Shown: piece after piece, positions 1 to 8,668 of the stretch
Numbering within the stretch: position 1 is the first letter of the stretch
Layout: each line of letters begins with the position of its first letter
Assembly (NCBI RefSeq): GCF_000430725.1
Contig: NZ_AUMO01000064.1
Location: 1 to 62,679 of the forward strand
Source of the DNA: Azohydromonas australica DSM 1124
Lineage (GTDB): Bacteria; Pseudomonadota; Gammaproteobacteria; Burkholderiales; Burkholderiaceae_C
Direction of reading: 5' to 3'
Length of the DNA stretch: 62,679 bases
The notes under the pieces: model-generated
What the model was told of the DNA's origin: nothing
Seen by the model: only the letters and a program-made list of their open reading frames with translations
Databases searched by the model: none
Program-made: the position numbers and the translations under genes

Positions 1-1
1 C

Positions 2-82
2 GAGCCACCGCCGCCTGAGCTTGCAGAACTTATGGAAGCCGTCGCAGCTGGCTTCGGAATTGACCTCTATCTCCGGGAATAA
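2..82 (+). CDS. 3' end of an unidentified gene (partial)
   Basis: The left edge of the window is open in this frame for 26 codons, ending in LYLRE and a TAA at 80-82. The composition (acidic, helical, a run of four prolines near the edge) is consistent with the C-terminal tail of a real protein whose body lies outside the window. No family can be recognised from so short a piece, and it could also be a chance open frame. Confidence 0.3.
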   Translation, partial: EPPPPELAELMEAVAAGFGIDLYLRE

Positions 83-147
83 CAAAGTACCGATAGGGCC
101 CGTCCAACATCTACATTCCATACTCGCTTCGCCAAGGAGCGTGTATT

Positions 148-975
148 TCACGCAGCGGGCGCGGTCGCAAGGTGTAGTTCCATCGCAGGCTCACCAAGTG
201 GTGCGGTAGATGAAGCTGCGCCATGTCTGCGGCGCTGACTCGTTCGCCGGCCTTCGAGTAACCCAGTTTGCGCAGCAGCCGCGACACCGTCGTGGGACAT
301 GCGCTGTGAAATGCCTGGCGCAGTCCCTGGCTGAGCGGCGTAGAGAACCGAGCGTGCGCCGTGGATCAGCAGCGTGCGAAGGTACGTATCGCCGCCCTTG
401 CTGATTCCCAGAAGCACGTTTTTGCCGCCGCTGGAGTTCTGGCGCGGCACGAGTCCCAGCCAAGCCGCGAACTGTCGCCCGTTGGAGAAGTTCGTCGCGT
501 CACCCACCGCCGCCACCAACGCACTGGCCGTGATCGGGCCAATGCCCGGCACGGCGGCGAGCTGTAGGCTCAGAGGGTCGTCGCGATGCCAGGCCGCGAT
601 CTGGGCTTCAACATCATCGGGCTGGCGGTCAAGCTCCTTGAGGTGCTCCAGCAGCCGAAACGCTCTCGGCATTTCATTCGTTGCGTCTTCAAGCAGCTTA
701 GGCACCGTCCGAGCAATGTGTGTTGTGCCCTGCGGAATGATCAATCTGAACTCTGCCAGCAAGCCCCAGAGCTGGTTGGCTTGTGCCGTGCGGGCTTTGA
801 CAAAGCTTTGGCGAGCACGGTGCAACGCAAGCAACCCTTGCTGCTCGACGTTCTTGACCGGCACGAAGCGCATGTTCGGCGGCGCCACGGCCTCACAGAA
901 CGCCTCGGCATCGGCCGCGTCGTTCTTGTTCGTTTTCACGTAGGGATTAATGAATGCATGGTGCAAACACTGCAA
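148..975 (-). pseudogene. IS110-family transposase relic, truncated at both ends
   Basis: The frame contains the IS110 hallmark KTNKNDAADAEAFCEAV close to its beginning, then the C-terminal helix-hairpin-helix segment PGIGPITASALVAAVGD and GRQFAAWLGLVPRQ, followed by LRTLLIHGARSVLYAAQ. Intact IS110 proteins are about 330-400 residues. Here the N-terminal part carrying the first acidic residues of the DEDD site is missing: an in-frame stop lies directly upstream at 982-984, and the open frame can only begin at a TTG. After LYAAQ the normal IS110 tail is lost and the frame runs into unrelated arginine-rich sequence. The shifted frame on the same strand (about 330 down to a TAG at 111-113) instead reads as helix-turn-helix-like protein. 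I read this as a dead element fused to other DNA. Confidence 0.82.
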
Positions 976-1132
976 TCGCGATTATGTGAAATTCGGTGCA
1001 GTATCAACGAAGCACATTCTTTGGGTCAAAGCAGCTGCTGGAAATCATGGCGGATCGTTCGTCCGTCTACCAGTTTCATCCTTCGACGCGACTGTCGTGA
1101 TAGATAAGACCTATCGCTATAGCGGCTCGCTT

Positions 1133-2056
1133 TCAACCTTGTTCTTCAGCGGCCTGCCTTGCCCAGCGTGGCGCGAAGTCCAGCAGGAACGCCCGGAAGG
1201 CCTCAACGGCAGGAGCCAGGGAATGGCCTGCGCGCGTCAACACCGCGTACTCTCGGTCAACCTCCGGTCGACATAGCTTGATCAACCTCAGGTCGAACCC
1301 GGAAGCCAAGCCGCCTGCATACACCGGGCACGCTGTGACGCCAAATCCGGCTTGCACCATGGCAAGCGCCGTGTTGATGCGCCGCACGAAAAGGATTTCC
1401 GTTGGGAAAGTCGGTGCTGCCTTGGAGCTGCGCCGAGCCGGCATCCATTCGTCAAAACCTCGGAAGAAGGTGACCAACTTCCGGTCCCTCACATCCGCCC
1501 ATGTCACCTCGTCCGTGCGCGCAAGGACGTCGTCCTTGTGCACCGCCAGCCTCAACGGTGCCCGCATGAACGGCAAACGTTCGATCTCTGGCTGATCGAC
1601 AGGCCCTGGCGCGATGCCAATGTCGACCTCGCCCCGGGCCGTGCGTGTGATCACGTCTTCGATAGGCACGTCCAGAAACCGAACTTCGACGTGAGGATGA
1701 AGCTCGCGGAACGCAGCCATGGCCCGCGGTACGAGAGTGCAGGACATGACTTCAGGCGCAGCGAGCCGAACGATGCCACGGCGCTTCTCTTTGAGGTTTG
1801 AGATGCTGACAACGGCGTCATCCAGGTCTTGAAGCACCCGCTCGGTCAGCGGGAAGAACTCCTCGCCCACCGCTGAGAGGCCGACCTTGCGCGTATTGCG
1901 GTCGAGCAGTCGAACGCCGAGCTGCGTCTCGAGTTCCTTGATCAGCCCGCTCAGTGCGGCCGGGGTCAGGTGCAGTTGCTCGGCTGCGATGGTGAAGCTG
2001 CCACTGACGGCAATAGCGCGAAACGCACGAAGCTGGCGAAGCGTCAGATTATTCAT
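1133..2056 (-). CDS. LysR-family transcriptional regulator
   Basis: This 307-residue protein has the standard LysR layout. An N-terminal winged helix-turn-helix (LRQLRAFRAIAVSGSFTIAA, residues about 5-25, then LHLTPAALSGLIKELE) is followed by a linker helix and a periplasmic-binding-protein-like effector domain from about residue 90. It starts at ATG 2056. It is divergent from the hpaH-like gene at 2185, the usual arrangement for a LysR protein controlling the adjacent catabolic operon. An inverted repeat in the 128-bp divergent region is a candidate operator. Its effector is unknown; an intermediate of the homoprotocatechuate pathway or its precursor is a reasonable inference. Confidence 0.9.
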   Translation of the reverse strand: MNNLTLRQLRAFRAIAVSGSFTIAAEQLHLTPAALSGLIKELETQLGVRLLDRNTRKVGLSAVGEEFFPLTERVLQDLDDAVVSISNLKEKRRGIVRLAAPEVMSCTLVPRAMAAFRELHPHVEVRFLDVPIEDVITRTARGEVDIGIAPGPVDQPEIERLPFMRAPLRLAVHKDDVLARTDEVTWADVRDRKLVTFFRGFDEWMPARRSSKAAPTFPTEILFVRRINTALAMVQAGFGVTACPVYAGGLASGFDLRLIKLCRPEVDREYAVLTRAGHSLAPAVEAFRAFLLDFAPRWARQAAEEQG

Positions 2057-2086
2057 TTTTTCCTAAGAGTCCACAAGAAAACATTG

Positions 2087-2099
2087 CTTGTCTAACAAG
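2087..2099. promoter_or_regulatory. candidate LysR operator (inverted repeat)
   Basis: A perfect dyad CTTGT-CTA-ACAAG lies midway between the divergent LysR gene and the hpaH-like gene. Short dyads of this size in divergent promoters are typical of LysR-type binding sites. Assignment to this regulator rests on position only. Confidence 0.45.
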
Positions 2100-2184
2100 T
2101 CAGCATAGTCGAAAGTTCGTTCCATCGCAGTGCAGTCCATCGGCAGTGCGGCGTCGGCAGCGTTGGAGACAAGGGACGAAACAG

Positions 2185-2970
2185 ATGCTTAACGAGACAC
2201 TGAGACAAGAAGCAGCTCACCAGTTGCTTCAGGCAGAACGGATCGGCAAGCCGCTGCCTCGGCTGTCCGATACCTATCCCGAGATGGACATCGAGGACGC
2301 CTACGACGTACAGCTCAAGGTCGTCGCAATGAAAGTCGAGGCTGGAGCCCGTGTTCGGGGCTACAAGATCGGCCTCACCTCAAAGGCCATGCAAGATGCC
2401 GTGGGCATCTCGGAGCCGGATTTCGGACACCTGTTCGAAGACATGTTCCATGCCGATGGTGCAAGGCTCTCGGCGAGCCGATACCACGCGCCCCGCCTGG
2501 AAGTCGAACTTGCCTTTGTTCTGAACCGTCGACTCAAGGGTCCTGGCGTCACGGTGTCCGACGTGCTCAGCGCCACGGAGCATGTCGTTCCGGCACTGGA
2601 GCTCATCGACTCGCGAACCGTGCTGCCTCGCAAGTTCGTCGACACCCTGGCGGACAACGCTGCCAGCGCCGGCGTAGTGATGGGCGGCCGCCCAGTGCGC
2701 CCGATGGACGTGGATCTGCGCTGGCTGGGCGCCGTGGTCTACAAGAACGCCGTCATCGAGGACAGCGGCATGTCGGCCGCCGTGCTCGGTCATCCCGCCA
2801 ACGGAGTTGCCTGGCTTGCGAACCGGCTTGGCGAGCGTGGCGTCTGCCTTGAGCCCGGACAGGTGCTGCTTGGTGGCTCCTTCACCCGGCCGCTTGCCGC
2901 GGCAGCGGGCGACATCTTTCACGTCGACTACGGCCCCCTGGGCGGCATCGCAGTAGGTTTCACCGAGTAG
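2185..2970 (+). CDS. hpaH: 2-oxo-hept-4-ene-1,7-dioate hydratase (HpaH-like)
   Basis: This 261-residue member of the HpaH/MhpD (fumarylacetoacetate-hydrolase-fold) hydratases adds water to the enol/keto diene acid late in meta-cleavage pathways. Visible signatures are GYKIGLTSKAMQ (about 60-71), EPDFGHLFEDM and EVELAFVL, the latter carrying the metal-binding E-x-E, then PALELIDSR. The length matches HpaH (about 267). The open frame extends upstream to 2146, but ATG 2185 is preferred: AGGGA sits 9-13 bases upstream, and the family begins with this helical stretch. It is first in the operon, with hpaE eight bases downstream. HpaH rather than MhpD is chosen because of its hpaD/E/G/I neighbours. 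Confidence 0.86.
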   Translation: MLNETLRQEAAHQLLQAERIGKPLPRLSDTYPEMDIEDAYDVQLKVVAMKVEAGARVRGYKIGLTSKAMQDAVGISEPDFGHLFEDMFHADGARLSASRYHAPRLEVELAFVLNRRLKGPGVTVSDVLSATEHVVPALELIDSRTVLPRKFVDTLADNAASAGVVMGGRPVRPMDVDLRWLGAVVYKNAVIEDSGMSAAVLGHPANGVAWLANRLGERGVCLEPGQVLLGGSFTRPLAAAAGDIFHVDYGPLGGIAVGFTE

Positions 2971-2978
2971 GACTTCTC

Positions 2979-4451
2979 ATGGAAAACATCATCGAGATCG
3001 ACGGCATCCAGGTCAGCGGCGATCACTTTATCGGGGGCAAGCGAGTGTCCTCAACGGAACGCTTTCCCAACCACAGCCCGATCGACGGGCATCTCATCGG
3101 GTACGTCGCCGCCGGGTTGCCGGAGCACTGCAACGCAGCGATCGAGGCCGCCCAGGCTGCGTTCCCTGCCTGGGCCGCGCTTGGGCCGGACAAGCGCCGT
3201 GAGCATCTTCACCGCTTCGCCGACGAATTGAAGGCCTGGGGCGAGAAGCTGGCGCGCGTCGAGTGTGAAGACAACGGGATGCTGTACGCGCGCCTGAAGG
3301 GACACCAGATCGAGCGCTGTGCTCACAACATCAGCTTCTTCGCGGACGAGGCGCTGAAGTTGAAGGAGCACCGCATTGAAGGGCGCAATGCCAAGCATCA
3401 TGTTCGCTTCGATCCCGCGGGCGTGTGCGTGCTGATCACGCCGTGGAACTCGCCGATGATGCTGACGACGTGGAAGCTCGGACCAGCACTTGCCGCAGGC
3501 AACACGGTCGTGATCAAACCGCCCGAGTGGGCCCCGCTGACCTGTTCGATGCTCGCCGATGTGGCGGCGGCAGCGGGCATGCCGCCAGGCGTGATCAACG
3601 TGGTGCAAGGCATCGGTGCGACCACCGGTGCCGCGCTGGTGGCCGATCCTCGCGTCGCCCGGGTTTCGTTCACGGGGTCCGTCCCGACGGCCAAGACCAT
3701 CGCGAAGTCGACCGGCCAGAACCTGGTCCCGGCCAGCTTCGAGCTCGGAGGCAAGTCCGCCTTCATCGTGCTGGAAGACGCAGACCTGGACCGTGCCGCG
3801 CAAACCGCTGCATTGCAGTACCGCAACGCCGGCCAGGTATGCCTGGCGGGTACTCGCATCCTGGTCCACAGCAAGGTGGCGGACGATTTCGTGGCACGCA
3901 TGCAAAAGGTGGTGGCCGGGCTGCGTGTGGGAGACCCGCGGGACGCGTCCACGGAGATCGGGCCGATCATCCATCCAAGGCAGTTTGACAAGGTCGCTGG
4001 CTTCGTCGACCGCGCACGCGATCGCGGTGCACGCATCGTTTGGGGTGGCGCCAAACACGAGGCTGGCGATCTTTACTACCAACCCACTTTGATCAGCGAC
4101 GTGGACCAGGGTGACGAAGTCGTGCAAAGCGAAATCTTCGGTCCGGTACTCGTCCTGCAGCGCTTTGACAGCGATGACGAGGCAGCGAGCATGGCCAATG
4201 GGACGCGCTACGGCCTTGCGGGTGTCGTCTTCGGCTCCGAGGGCCGAGCGCTGCGCGTGGCAGAGCAACTGCGCACCGGCATGGTCTGGGTCAATTCGTT
4301 CTTCCTCAGGGATCTGGAAGCGCCCTTCGGTGGCGTCCGCGATTCAGGTATCGGACGCGAAGGCGGGCAGTGGAGCTTCGAATTCTTCTGCGACATGAAG
4401 GACGTGATGCTGCCGCAGAAGCCGTATGCGCCGGTGTTCGCCGGCCGCTGA
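2979..4451 (+). CDS. hpaE: 5-carboxymethyl-2-hydroxymuconate semialdehyde dehydrogenase (HpaE-like)
   Basis: A full-length NAD(P)-dependent aldehyde dehydrogenase (490 residues). The cofactor loop TPWNSP, the general-base region FELGGKSAF (Glu near residue 254), the nucleophile in NAGQVCLAGTR (Cys288) and the C-terminal EIFGPV motif are all present. In the homoprotocatechuate pathway HpaE oxidises the ring-cleavage semialdehyde to the tricarboxylic acid. The specific substrate is inferred from the HpaD-, HpaG-, HpaH- and HpaI-like neighbours; sequence alone would also allow a 2-hydroxymuconic semialdehyde dehydrogenase. It is co-directional with hpaH, with an eight-base gap. Confidence 0.84.
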   Translation: MENIIEIDGIQVSGDHFIGGKRVSSTERFPNHSPIDGHLIGYVAAGLPEHCNAAIEAAQAAFPAWAALGPDKRREHLHRFADELKAWGEKLARVECEDNGMLYARLKGHQIERCAHNISFFADEALKLKEHRIEGRNAKHHVRFDPAGVCVLITPWNSPMMLTTWKLGPALAAGNTVVIKPPEWAPLTCSMLADVAAAAGMPPGVINVVQGIGATTGAALVADPRVARVSFTGSVPTAKTIAKSTGQNLVPASFELGGKSAFIVLEDADLDRAAQTAALQYRNAGQVCLAGTRILVHSKVADDFVARMQKVVAGLRVGDPRDASTEIGPIIHPRQFDKVAGFVDRARDRGARIVWGGAKHEAGDLYYQPTLISDVDQGDEVVQSEIFGPVLVLQRFDSDDEAASMANGTRYGLAGVVFGSEGRALRVAEQLRTGMVWVNSFFLRDLEAPFGGVRDSGIGREGGQWSFEFFCDMKDVMLPQKPYAPVFAGR

Positions 4452-4527
4452 GGACCGAGGGCTCCTGGCGTAGGCCGCAAGAGGCCGGCCAGTGTTCCGA
4501 CATTCCGACATCCCTGGAGACGACGGC

Positions 4528-5517
4528 ATGCATCGCAGAGACTTCCTTCGAACTGTAGGGCTCGGGCTGGGTTCGCTGTCTACGGCGGCAGCTGCCTGGT
4601 CCCAGCCAGGCAAGTTGCTGACCGTCTACGTTGGCTACCCGGCCGGGGGTTCTCCCGACCTCGTAGCCCGCACCGTCGCGCCGCGACTGAGCCAGGCACT
4701 GCAGCAGAAGGTGATCATCGACAACCGTGCAGGCGCCGGTGGCGGGATCGCGATGGATGTCTTGCGAAAAGCGCCCGCGGATGGCAGCGCGTTGGTGCTG
4801 ACGCCGAGCCCGCCGTTGACGATCAACCCATTCGTCTATCCCAGGCTCGCCTACAACGCGTTCAGCGACTTCACGCCGGTGTGTCGTGTCGTGACGTTCG
4901 ATCTTGCGCTTGCAGTGCCCGCCACTCACCCTGCAAAGACGATGCGGGAGTTCGTGGAATGGGCAAAGAAGAACCCCAACCTGGCGTCCTATGGCGTCCC
5001 GGGGCTGGGCTCGACGCCTCACTTTCTGGGATACCTCATTGCCCAAGCCTCAGGCATCGACTATCGAGTGATCGGTTACAGGGGCGGGCCCCAGATGTCG
5101 GGCGATCTGATCGGGGGGCAACTTCCCAGCGCGATTGGGGTGCTGTCCACTTTCCTGCAAGACCATCGAACTGGCAAGGTGCGCGTGCTCGCCACGGCGG
5201 GCGCCTCTCGCTCCAGCTTGCTGCCTGATGTGCCCACGTTGGCGGAAGCGCTCGGAACATCGGCCATTCGCGACGTCATGACGGCGACAGAGTGGTACGG
5301 GCTGATGGCGCCGGCAGGTACGGCGCCGAGTGTCATCGCGTCCCTCAACGCAGCCGTCGAGGACGTCTTGAGGGAGCCAAAGCTTGTCCAGCAGCTGACA
5401 TCGCAGGGACACGATCCGGCGCTGCTGCGCGGTGCCGCCTTCGGTGACCTTATCCGAAAAGACCAGGATCGCTGGCGAGCCGTGGTGAAGGAGTCCGGCT
5501 TCAAGCTGGAAACCTGA
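4528..5517 (+). CDS. Bug/TctC-type periplasmic solute-binding protein
   Basis: The start at ATG 4528 is favoured over the upstream open frame because GGAGA at 4513-4517 precedes it and the protein then begins with a signal peptide, MHRRDFLRTVGLGLGSLSTAAAAW. Its RR-DFLR start is Tat-like. The mature part shows the Bug fold: VYVGYPAGGSPDLVARTVAPRLS, VIIDNRAGAGGGIAMD and LPDVPTLAEAL. Bug proteins bind carboxylates for tripartite tricarboxylate transporters, but no tctA/tctB membrane genes lie in the window, so it is an orphan receptor. Its position inside the hpa-like cluster suggests it captures the aromatic acid substrate. It resembles the Bug protein at 9613; both end in GFKLE. Confidence 0.9.
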   Translation: MHRRDFLRTVGLGLGSLSTAAAAWSQPGKLLTVYVGYPAGGSPDLVARTVAPRLSQALQQKVIIDNRAGAGGGIAMDVLRKAPADGSALVLTPSPPLTINPFVYPRLAYNAFSDFTPVCRVVTFDLALAVPATHPAKTMREFVEWAKKNPNLASYGVPGLGSTPHFLGYLIAQASGIDYRVIGYRGGPQMSGDLIGGQLPSAIGVLSTFLQDHRTGKVRVLATAGASRSSLLPDVPTLAEALGTSAIRDVMTATEWYGLMAPAGTAPSVIASLNAAVEDVLREPKLVQQLTSQGHDPALLRGAAFGDLIRKDQDRWRAVVKESGFKLET

Positions 5518-5554
5518 AAAGCCGACCCCAAAAACTGACCCCAAGGAGACAGAC

Positions 5555-6802
5555 ATGACCACGATGACTCAACCCGCGACTGAACTGACCACCAGCGAGA
5601 TCAACCTCGCTTCGATCGACACGTTCTCCAGGCCGGACCTGCCGGCGCTGTTTCGCAAGCTGCGCCAGGAGGCACCCGTGTCTTGGCATCAGCACCCTGA
5701 CTCAGGAAAGAACGGCTTCTGGGCGGTTGTCTGCTACGACGACATCGTCGCGGTGAGCCGGGACACGGCCACCTTCAGCAACCGCCACGGCGTCCAAGTG
5801 CTGTTCGAGGGCGACATGCCGCACGCCGGCGAAGGGTCGATGATCGAGATGGACCCGCCGGAGCACACGCGGTTCAGGCGCCTGGTGGGCCCGACCTTCA
5901 GCTCGATGAGCGTGGCCAAACTGCAGGACCAGATCCGCTCCAGGGTGATCGAGATCCTGGACGGCCTGGAGGGCAAGGACGAGATCGACTTCGTGCGCGA
6001 CTTCGCGACCCCTTTGCCGCTTGGCGTTTTCTATGACCTCATGGGCGTGCCTGCTGCCGACCAGCGCCGCATGCTCGAACTGGCGGACCGCACCTTTTTC
6101 TCGGCCGATCCTCGCTTCGGGGGTGATCAGCACGGGATCGGAGAAGCCGGCAGAGAAATCCAGGCTTACGGCCGGTGGCTGGCCGAGCAACGGATCAAGG
6201 AGCCCAAAGACGACGTCATGAGCTCGCTCGCTGCGGCAACCATTGACGGCCAACGCCTGACGCCTGCCGATCTCGGTGCCTTCTTCGGGCTGTTGGGCGC
6301 GGCGGGGGCCGATACCACGCGTGCCTCGCTGAGCTACGGCCTGCGCGCGCTTTCCGACTTCCCCGAGCAGAAGACGGCCTGGCTGCAAGACCTTGAGGGG
6401 CAGGCGGCCGGGGCCGTCGAGGAGATCGTGCGCTGGGCCTCGCCCACGATGCACATGCGGCGCACGGCGACCCGGGACACGCAGATCGCCGGTCAAGCCA
6501 TAGCTGCCGGCGACAAGGTCGCGGTGTGGTACGCGTCGGGGAACTTTGACGAGTCGAAGTTCGACCAGCCCTACCGGTTCGACATCGGCCGAAAGCCCAA
6601 CCCGCACATGGCCTTCGGCATGGCCGGCCCCCATTTCTGCCTGGGCGCGCATCTGGCCAAGCTTGAGATCCGCATCGCCTACACCGAGCTTCTGCGTCGT
6701 TACCCCGAGATCGAGGCAACTGGTCCGGTGGACCGCCTGCGCAGCAACTTCATCAACGGGCCGTTCTCGCTGCCGGCTCGTCTGGGCCCTCGCAAGTCCT
6801 GA
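5555..6802 (+). CDS. cytochrome P450
   Basis: This 415-residue soluble bacterial-type P450 has no membrane anchor. The heme-binding motif FGMAGPHFCLGAHLAK places the thiolate ligand at Cys362. The I-helix shows GAAGADTTRASL (oxygen-activation Thr) and the K-helix shows EEIVR (ExxR). ATG 5555 follows AAGGAG. A phthalate-dioxygenase-type reductase gene starts 11 bases downstream, so the pair probably forms a two-component monooxygenase. In an operon otherwise encoding homoprotocatechuate ring cleavage, it sits where the hydroxylase HpaBC would be expected. I infer ring hydroxylation, or O-demethylation of a methoxylated phenylacetate, to give the catechol. Confidence 0.93.
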   Translation: MTTMTQPATELTTSEINLASIDTFSRPDLPALFRKLRQEAPVSWHQHPDSGKNGFWAVVCYDDIVAVSRDTATFSNRHGVQVLFEGDMPHAGEGSMIEMDPPEHTRFRRLVGPTFSSMSVAKLQDQIRSRVIEILDGLEGKDEIDFVRDFATPLPLGVFYDLMGVPAADQRRMLELADRTFFSADPRFGGDQHGIGEAGREIQAYGRWLAEQRIKEPKDDVMSSLAAATIDGQRLTPADLGAFFGLLGAAGADTTRASLSYGLRALSDFPEQKTAWLQDLEGQAAGAVEEIVRWASPTMHMRRTATRDTQIAGQAIAAGDKVAVWYASGNFDESKFDQPYRFDIGRKPNPHMAFGMAGPHFCLGAHLAKLEIRIAYTELLRRYPEIEATGPVDRLRSNFINGPFSLPARLGPRKS

Positions 6803-6813
6803 AGGAGACGGGC

Positions 6814-7773
6814 ATGGACAGGATCGCAGTGCGCGTTCGGCGCATTCACAACGAAACCGACGATGTCCGCGTCTTCGAGCTCGCGAGCTCGGACGGACAG
6901 CCCCTGCCGGCGTTTTCGCCCGGAGCACACATCGACGTGCATCTCGGTGACGGGCTTGTCCGCCAGTACTCGTTGTGCAACGGGCCTGCGGATGCCGACT
7001 GCTACATCATCGGCGTGAAGCGTGAGCCCAGCTCCCGCGGCGGTTCCTCGGCCTTGCACGACTTGGTGCAAGAGGGGGACATGCTGCAGATCGGTGCCCC
7101 GCGAAACAACTTCGAGTTGCGCGACACGGCAGGGCACTACATGCTCGTGGCTGGAGGCATTGGCATCACGCCGATGCTGTCGATGGCACGCCATCTTCTG
7201 GCACGCGGCGCATCGTTCGAGTTGCACTACTTTGCGCGTTCCATTGCGCAAACCGCATTTCACAAGGTGCTGTCAGCGCCGGCCTTCGCCGGACGCGTGG
7301 ACTTCCACTACGCGCTGGAAGCGGATGCCGTGCGCTCGAAGCTGCGCAAGCTCCTCTGGGAGCGCCGGGCCAATGCACATCTGTACCTGTGCGGTCCCCG
7401 TCCCTTCATGGACACGGTGCAGGACGTTGCAAGCGCCACTTGGCCGCCCGATGCTGTCCACCTCGAATACTTTTCGGCGGATGCCAACGCGCTTGCCGCA
7501 CCGTGCGCCTCATTTGTCGTGAGGCTGGCACGCAGCGGTGGCGACTACGTGGTACCGGCTGAACAAAGCATCGTGCAAGCGCTTGCGCAGTACGGGGTAG
7601 CGGTGGACGTGTCGTGCGAGCAGGGTGTGTGTGGCACGTGCCTGACCGGCGTGCTGGCCGGAGAGCCCGATCACCGGGACTCGTTTCTCACCGATGACGA
7701 AAGGCGCGCATGCGACAAGCTGATGCCGTGCGTGTCCCGCTCGCGTACTGACGTGCTGATTCTTGACCTGTAG
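6814..7773 (+). CDS. phthalate-dioxygenase-type ferredoxin reductase (P450 partner)
   Basis: A 319-residue class IA oxygenase reductase. The flavin-binding domain shows RQYSLCNGP (about 50-58), the NAD-binding domain shows VAGGIGITPMLSMA and LYLCGPRPFMD, and the C-terminal plant-type [2Fe-2S] domain shows CEQGVCGTCLTGVL. Proteins of this layout (VanB, phthalate dioxygenase reductase) pass NADH electrons to Rieske oxygenases. Here no Rieske oxygenase is present, and the only oxygenase beside it is the P450, 11 bases upstream. The same domain order is fused to a P450 in CYP116B enzymes, so a split version of that system is plausible. Confidence 0.91.
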   Translation: MDRIAVRVRRIHNETDDVRVFELASSDGQPLPAFSPGAHIDVHLGDGLVRQYSLCNGPADADCYIIGVKREPSSRGGSSALHDLVQEGDMLQIGAPRNNFELRDTAGHYMLVAGGIGITPMLSMARHLLARGASFELHYFARSIAQTAFHKVLSAPAFAGRVDFHYALEADAVRSKLRKLLWERRANAHLYLCGPRPFMDTVQDVASATWPPDAVHLEYFSADANALAAPCASFVVRLARSGGDYVVPAEQSIVQALAQYGVAVDVSCEQGVCGTCLTGVLAGEPDHRDSFLTDDERRACDKLMPCVSRSRTDVLILDL

Positions 7774-7792
7774 ACCTTTGAGGAAGACTGAC

Positions 7793-8668
7793 ATGGGACA
7801 CATCGTCGGCGCGGCCATCGTGTCGCACCATCCTGGCCTGTTCCGGACCCAGGCCGATCGCATCACGATGGGCAACGGACGCGACTCGGACCTGATCGAA
7901 GGCTATGCCCGGCTGCGCAACAGGATTGACGCGGTCCAGGCCGACACGCTGATCATCTTCGACACGCACTGGTTCACAAGCGGGCGCCACGTCGTGGCAG
8001 GCGCGCCGCACTACAAAGGCATCTACACGTCCAACGAGATGCCGTGGATCCTTCACGACATTCCGTTCGACTATGACGGTGCACCGGATCTCGCAGCCGA
8101 GATGGCACGCGTGGGTGAGCAGTGCGGCGTACCGGTGGAGAACGCGCGCAACGAGCACATCGAACCGGAATACCCGACCGTCAATTTGCTCGGGCCGCTG
8201 TGGAGAGGCGAGCGCGTGCTCTCGGTGGGCATCTGCCAGAACGCTCGCGCGCACCATTTCCTGGCAATGGGCGAAGTCATCGGGGAAGCGATCCGCAACA
8301 CTGACAGCCGGGTCGTCTTGCTGGCATCCGGTGCACTGAGCCACCGCATGGTGGACCTCGACTTCCTGGCGAGGAATCCGCGCTGGTGGGATCCGGAGAA
8401 CATCAGCGATCCCAAGCATGTGCAGCTCGATCACGAAGTCATGGCTTCCTGGGCGAAGGGCGACCACGCGAGTGTGATCGACCGGTATCCCGAGCTGCGC
8501 GCTGCCGCCTACGAAGGACTTGGCGGGCATTACCTGCAAATGGTCGGTGCTCTTGGCGGACGCCAGTGCACGGCGCGCGGGGAACAGCTGTCCGAGTACG
8601 AGAACGCCATGGGCACGGGCAACGTGCACATCTGGTTTGAAACGCAACCGCAAGAGGCATCCGAATGA
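7793..8668 (+). CDS. hpaD: class III extradiol dioxygenase, 3,4-dihydroxyphenylacetate 2,3-dioxygenase-like (HpaD)
   Basis: This 291-residue LigB-superfamily ring-cleavage dioxygenase resembles the E. coli HpaD type. Matching landmarks are the N-terminal metal-binding SHHPG, LIIFDTHWF, GIYTSNEMP, LASGALSHRMVD and the C-terminal GTGNVHIWF. It should open the catechol ring of homoprotocatechuate using Fe(II) or Mn(II). The longer frame begins at 7763, but ATG 7793 is preceded by GAGGAAG and gives the family's usual N-terminus. It overlaps the following hpaG-like gene by ATGA, indicating translational coupling. Confidence 0.87.
   Translation: MGHIVGAAIVSHHPGLFRTQADRITMGNGRDSDLIEGYARLRNRIDAVQADTLIIFDTHWFTSGRHVVAGAPHYKGIYTSNEMPWILHDIPFDYDGAPDLAAEMARVGEQCGVPVENARNEHIEPEYPTVNLLGPLWRGERVLSVGICQNARAHHFLAMGEVIGEAIRNTDSRVVLLASGALSHRMVDLDFLARNPRWWDPENISDPKHVQLDHEVMASWAKGDHASVIDRYPELRAAAYEGLGGHYLQMVGALGGRQCTARGEQLSEYENAMGTGNVHIWFETQPQEASE

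Noticed and set aside
2185..2970. Assignment of the first operon gene as 2-keto-4-pentenoate hydratase MhpD
   Set aside because: The fold is shared, but the neighbouring hpaD-, hpaE-, hpaG- and hpaI-like genes make the C7 dioate hydratase (HpaH) the better call.
3051..4268. Long minus-strand open frames opposite hpaE and other enzyme genes
   Set aside because: They are antisense shadows produced by high GC at third codon positions; they lack family motifs, ribosome binding sites and sensible composition, while the plus-strand genes carry full catalytic motifs.
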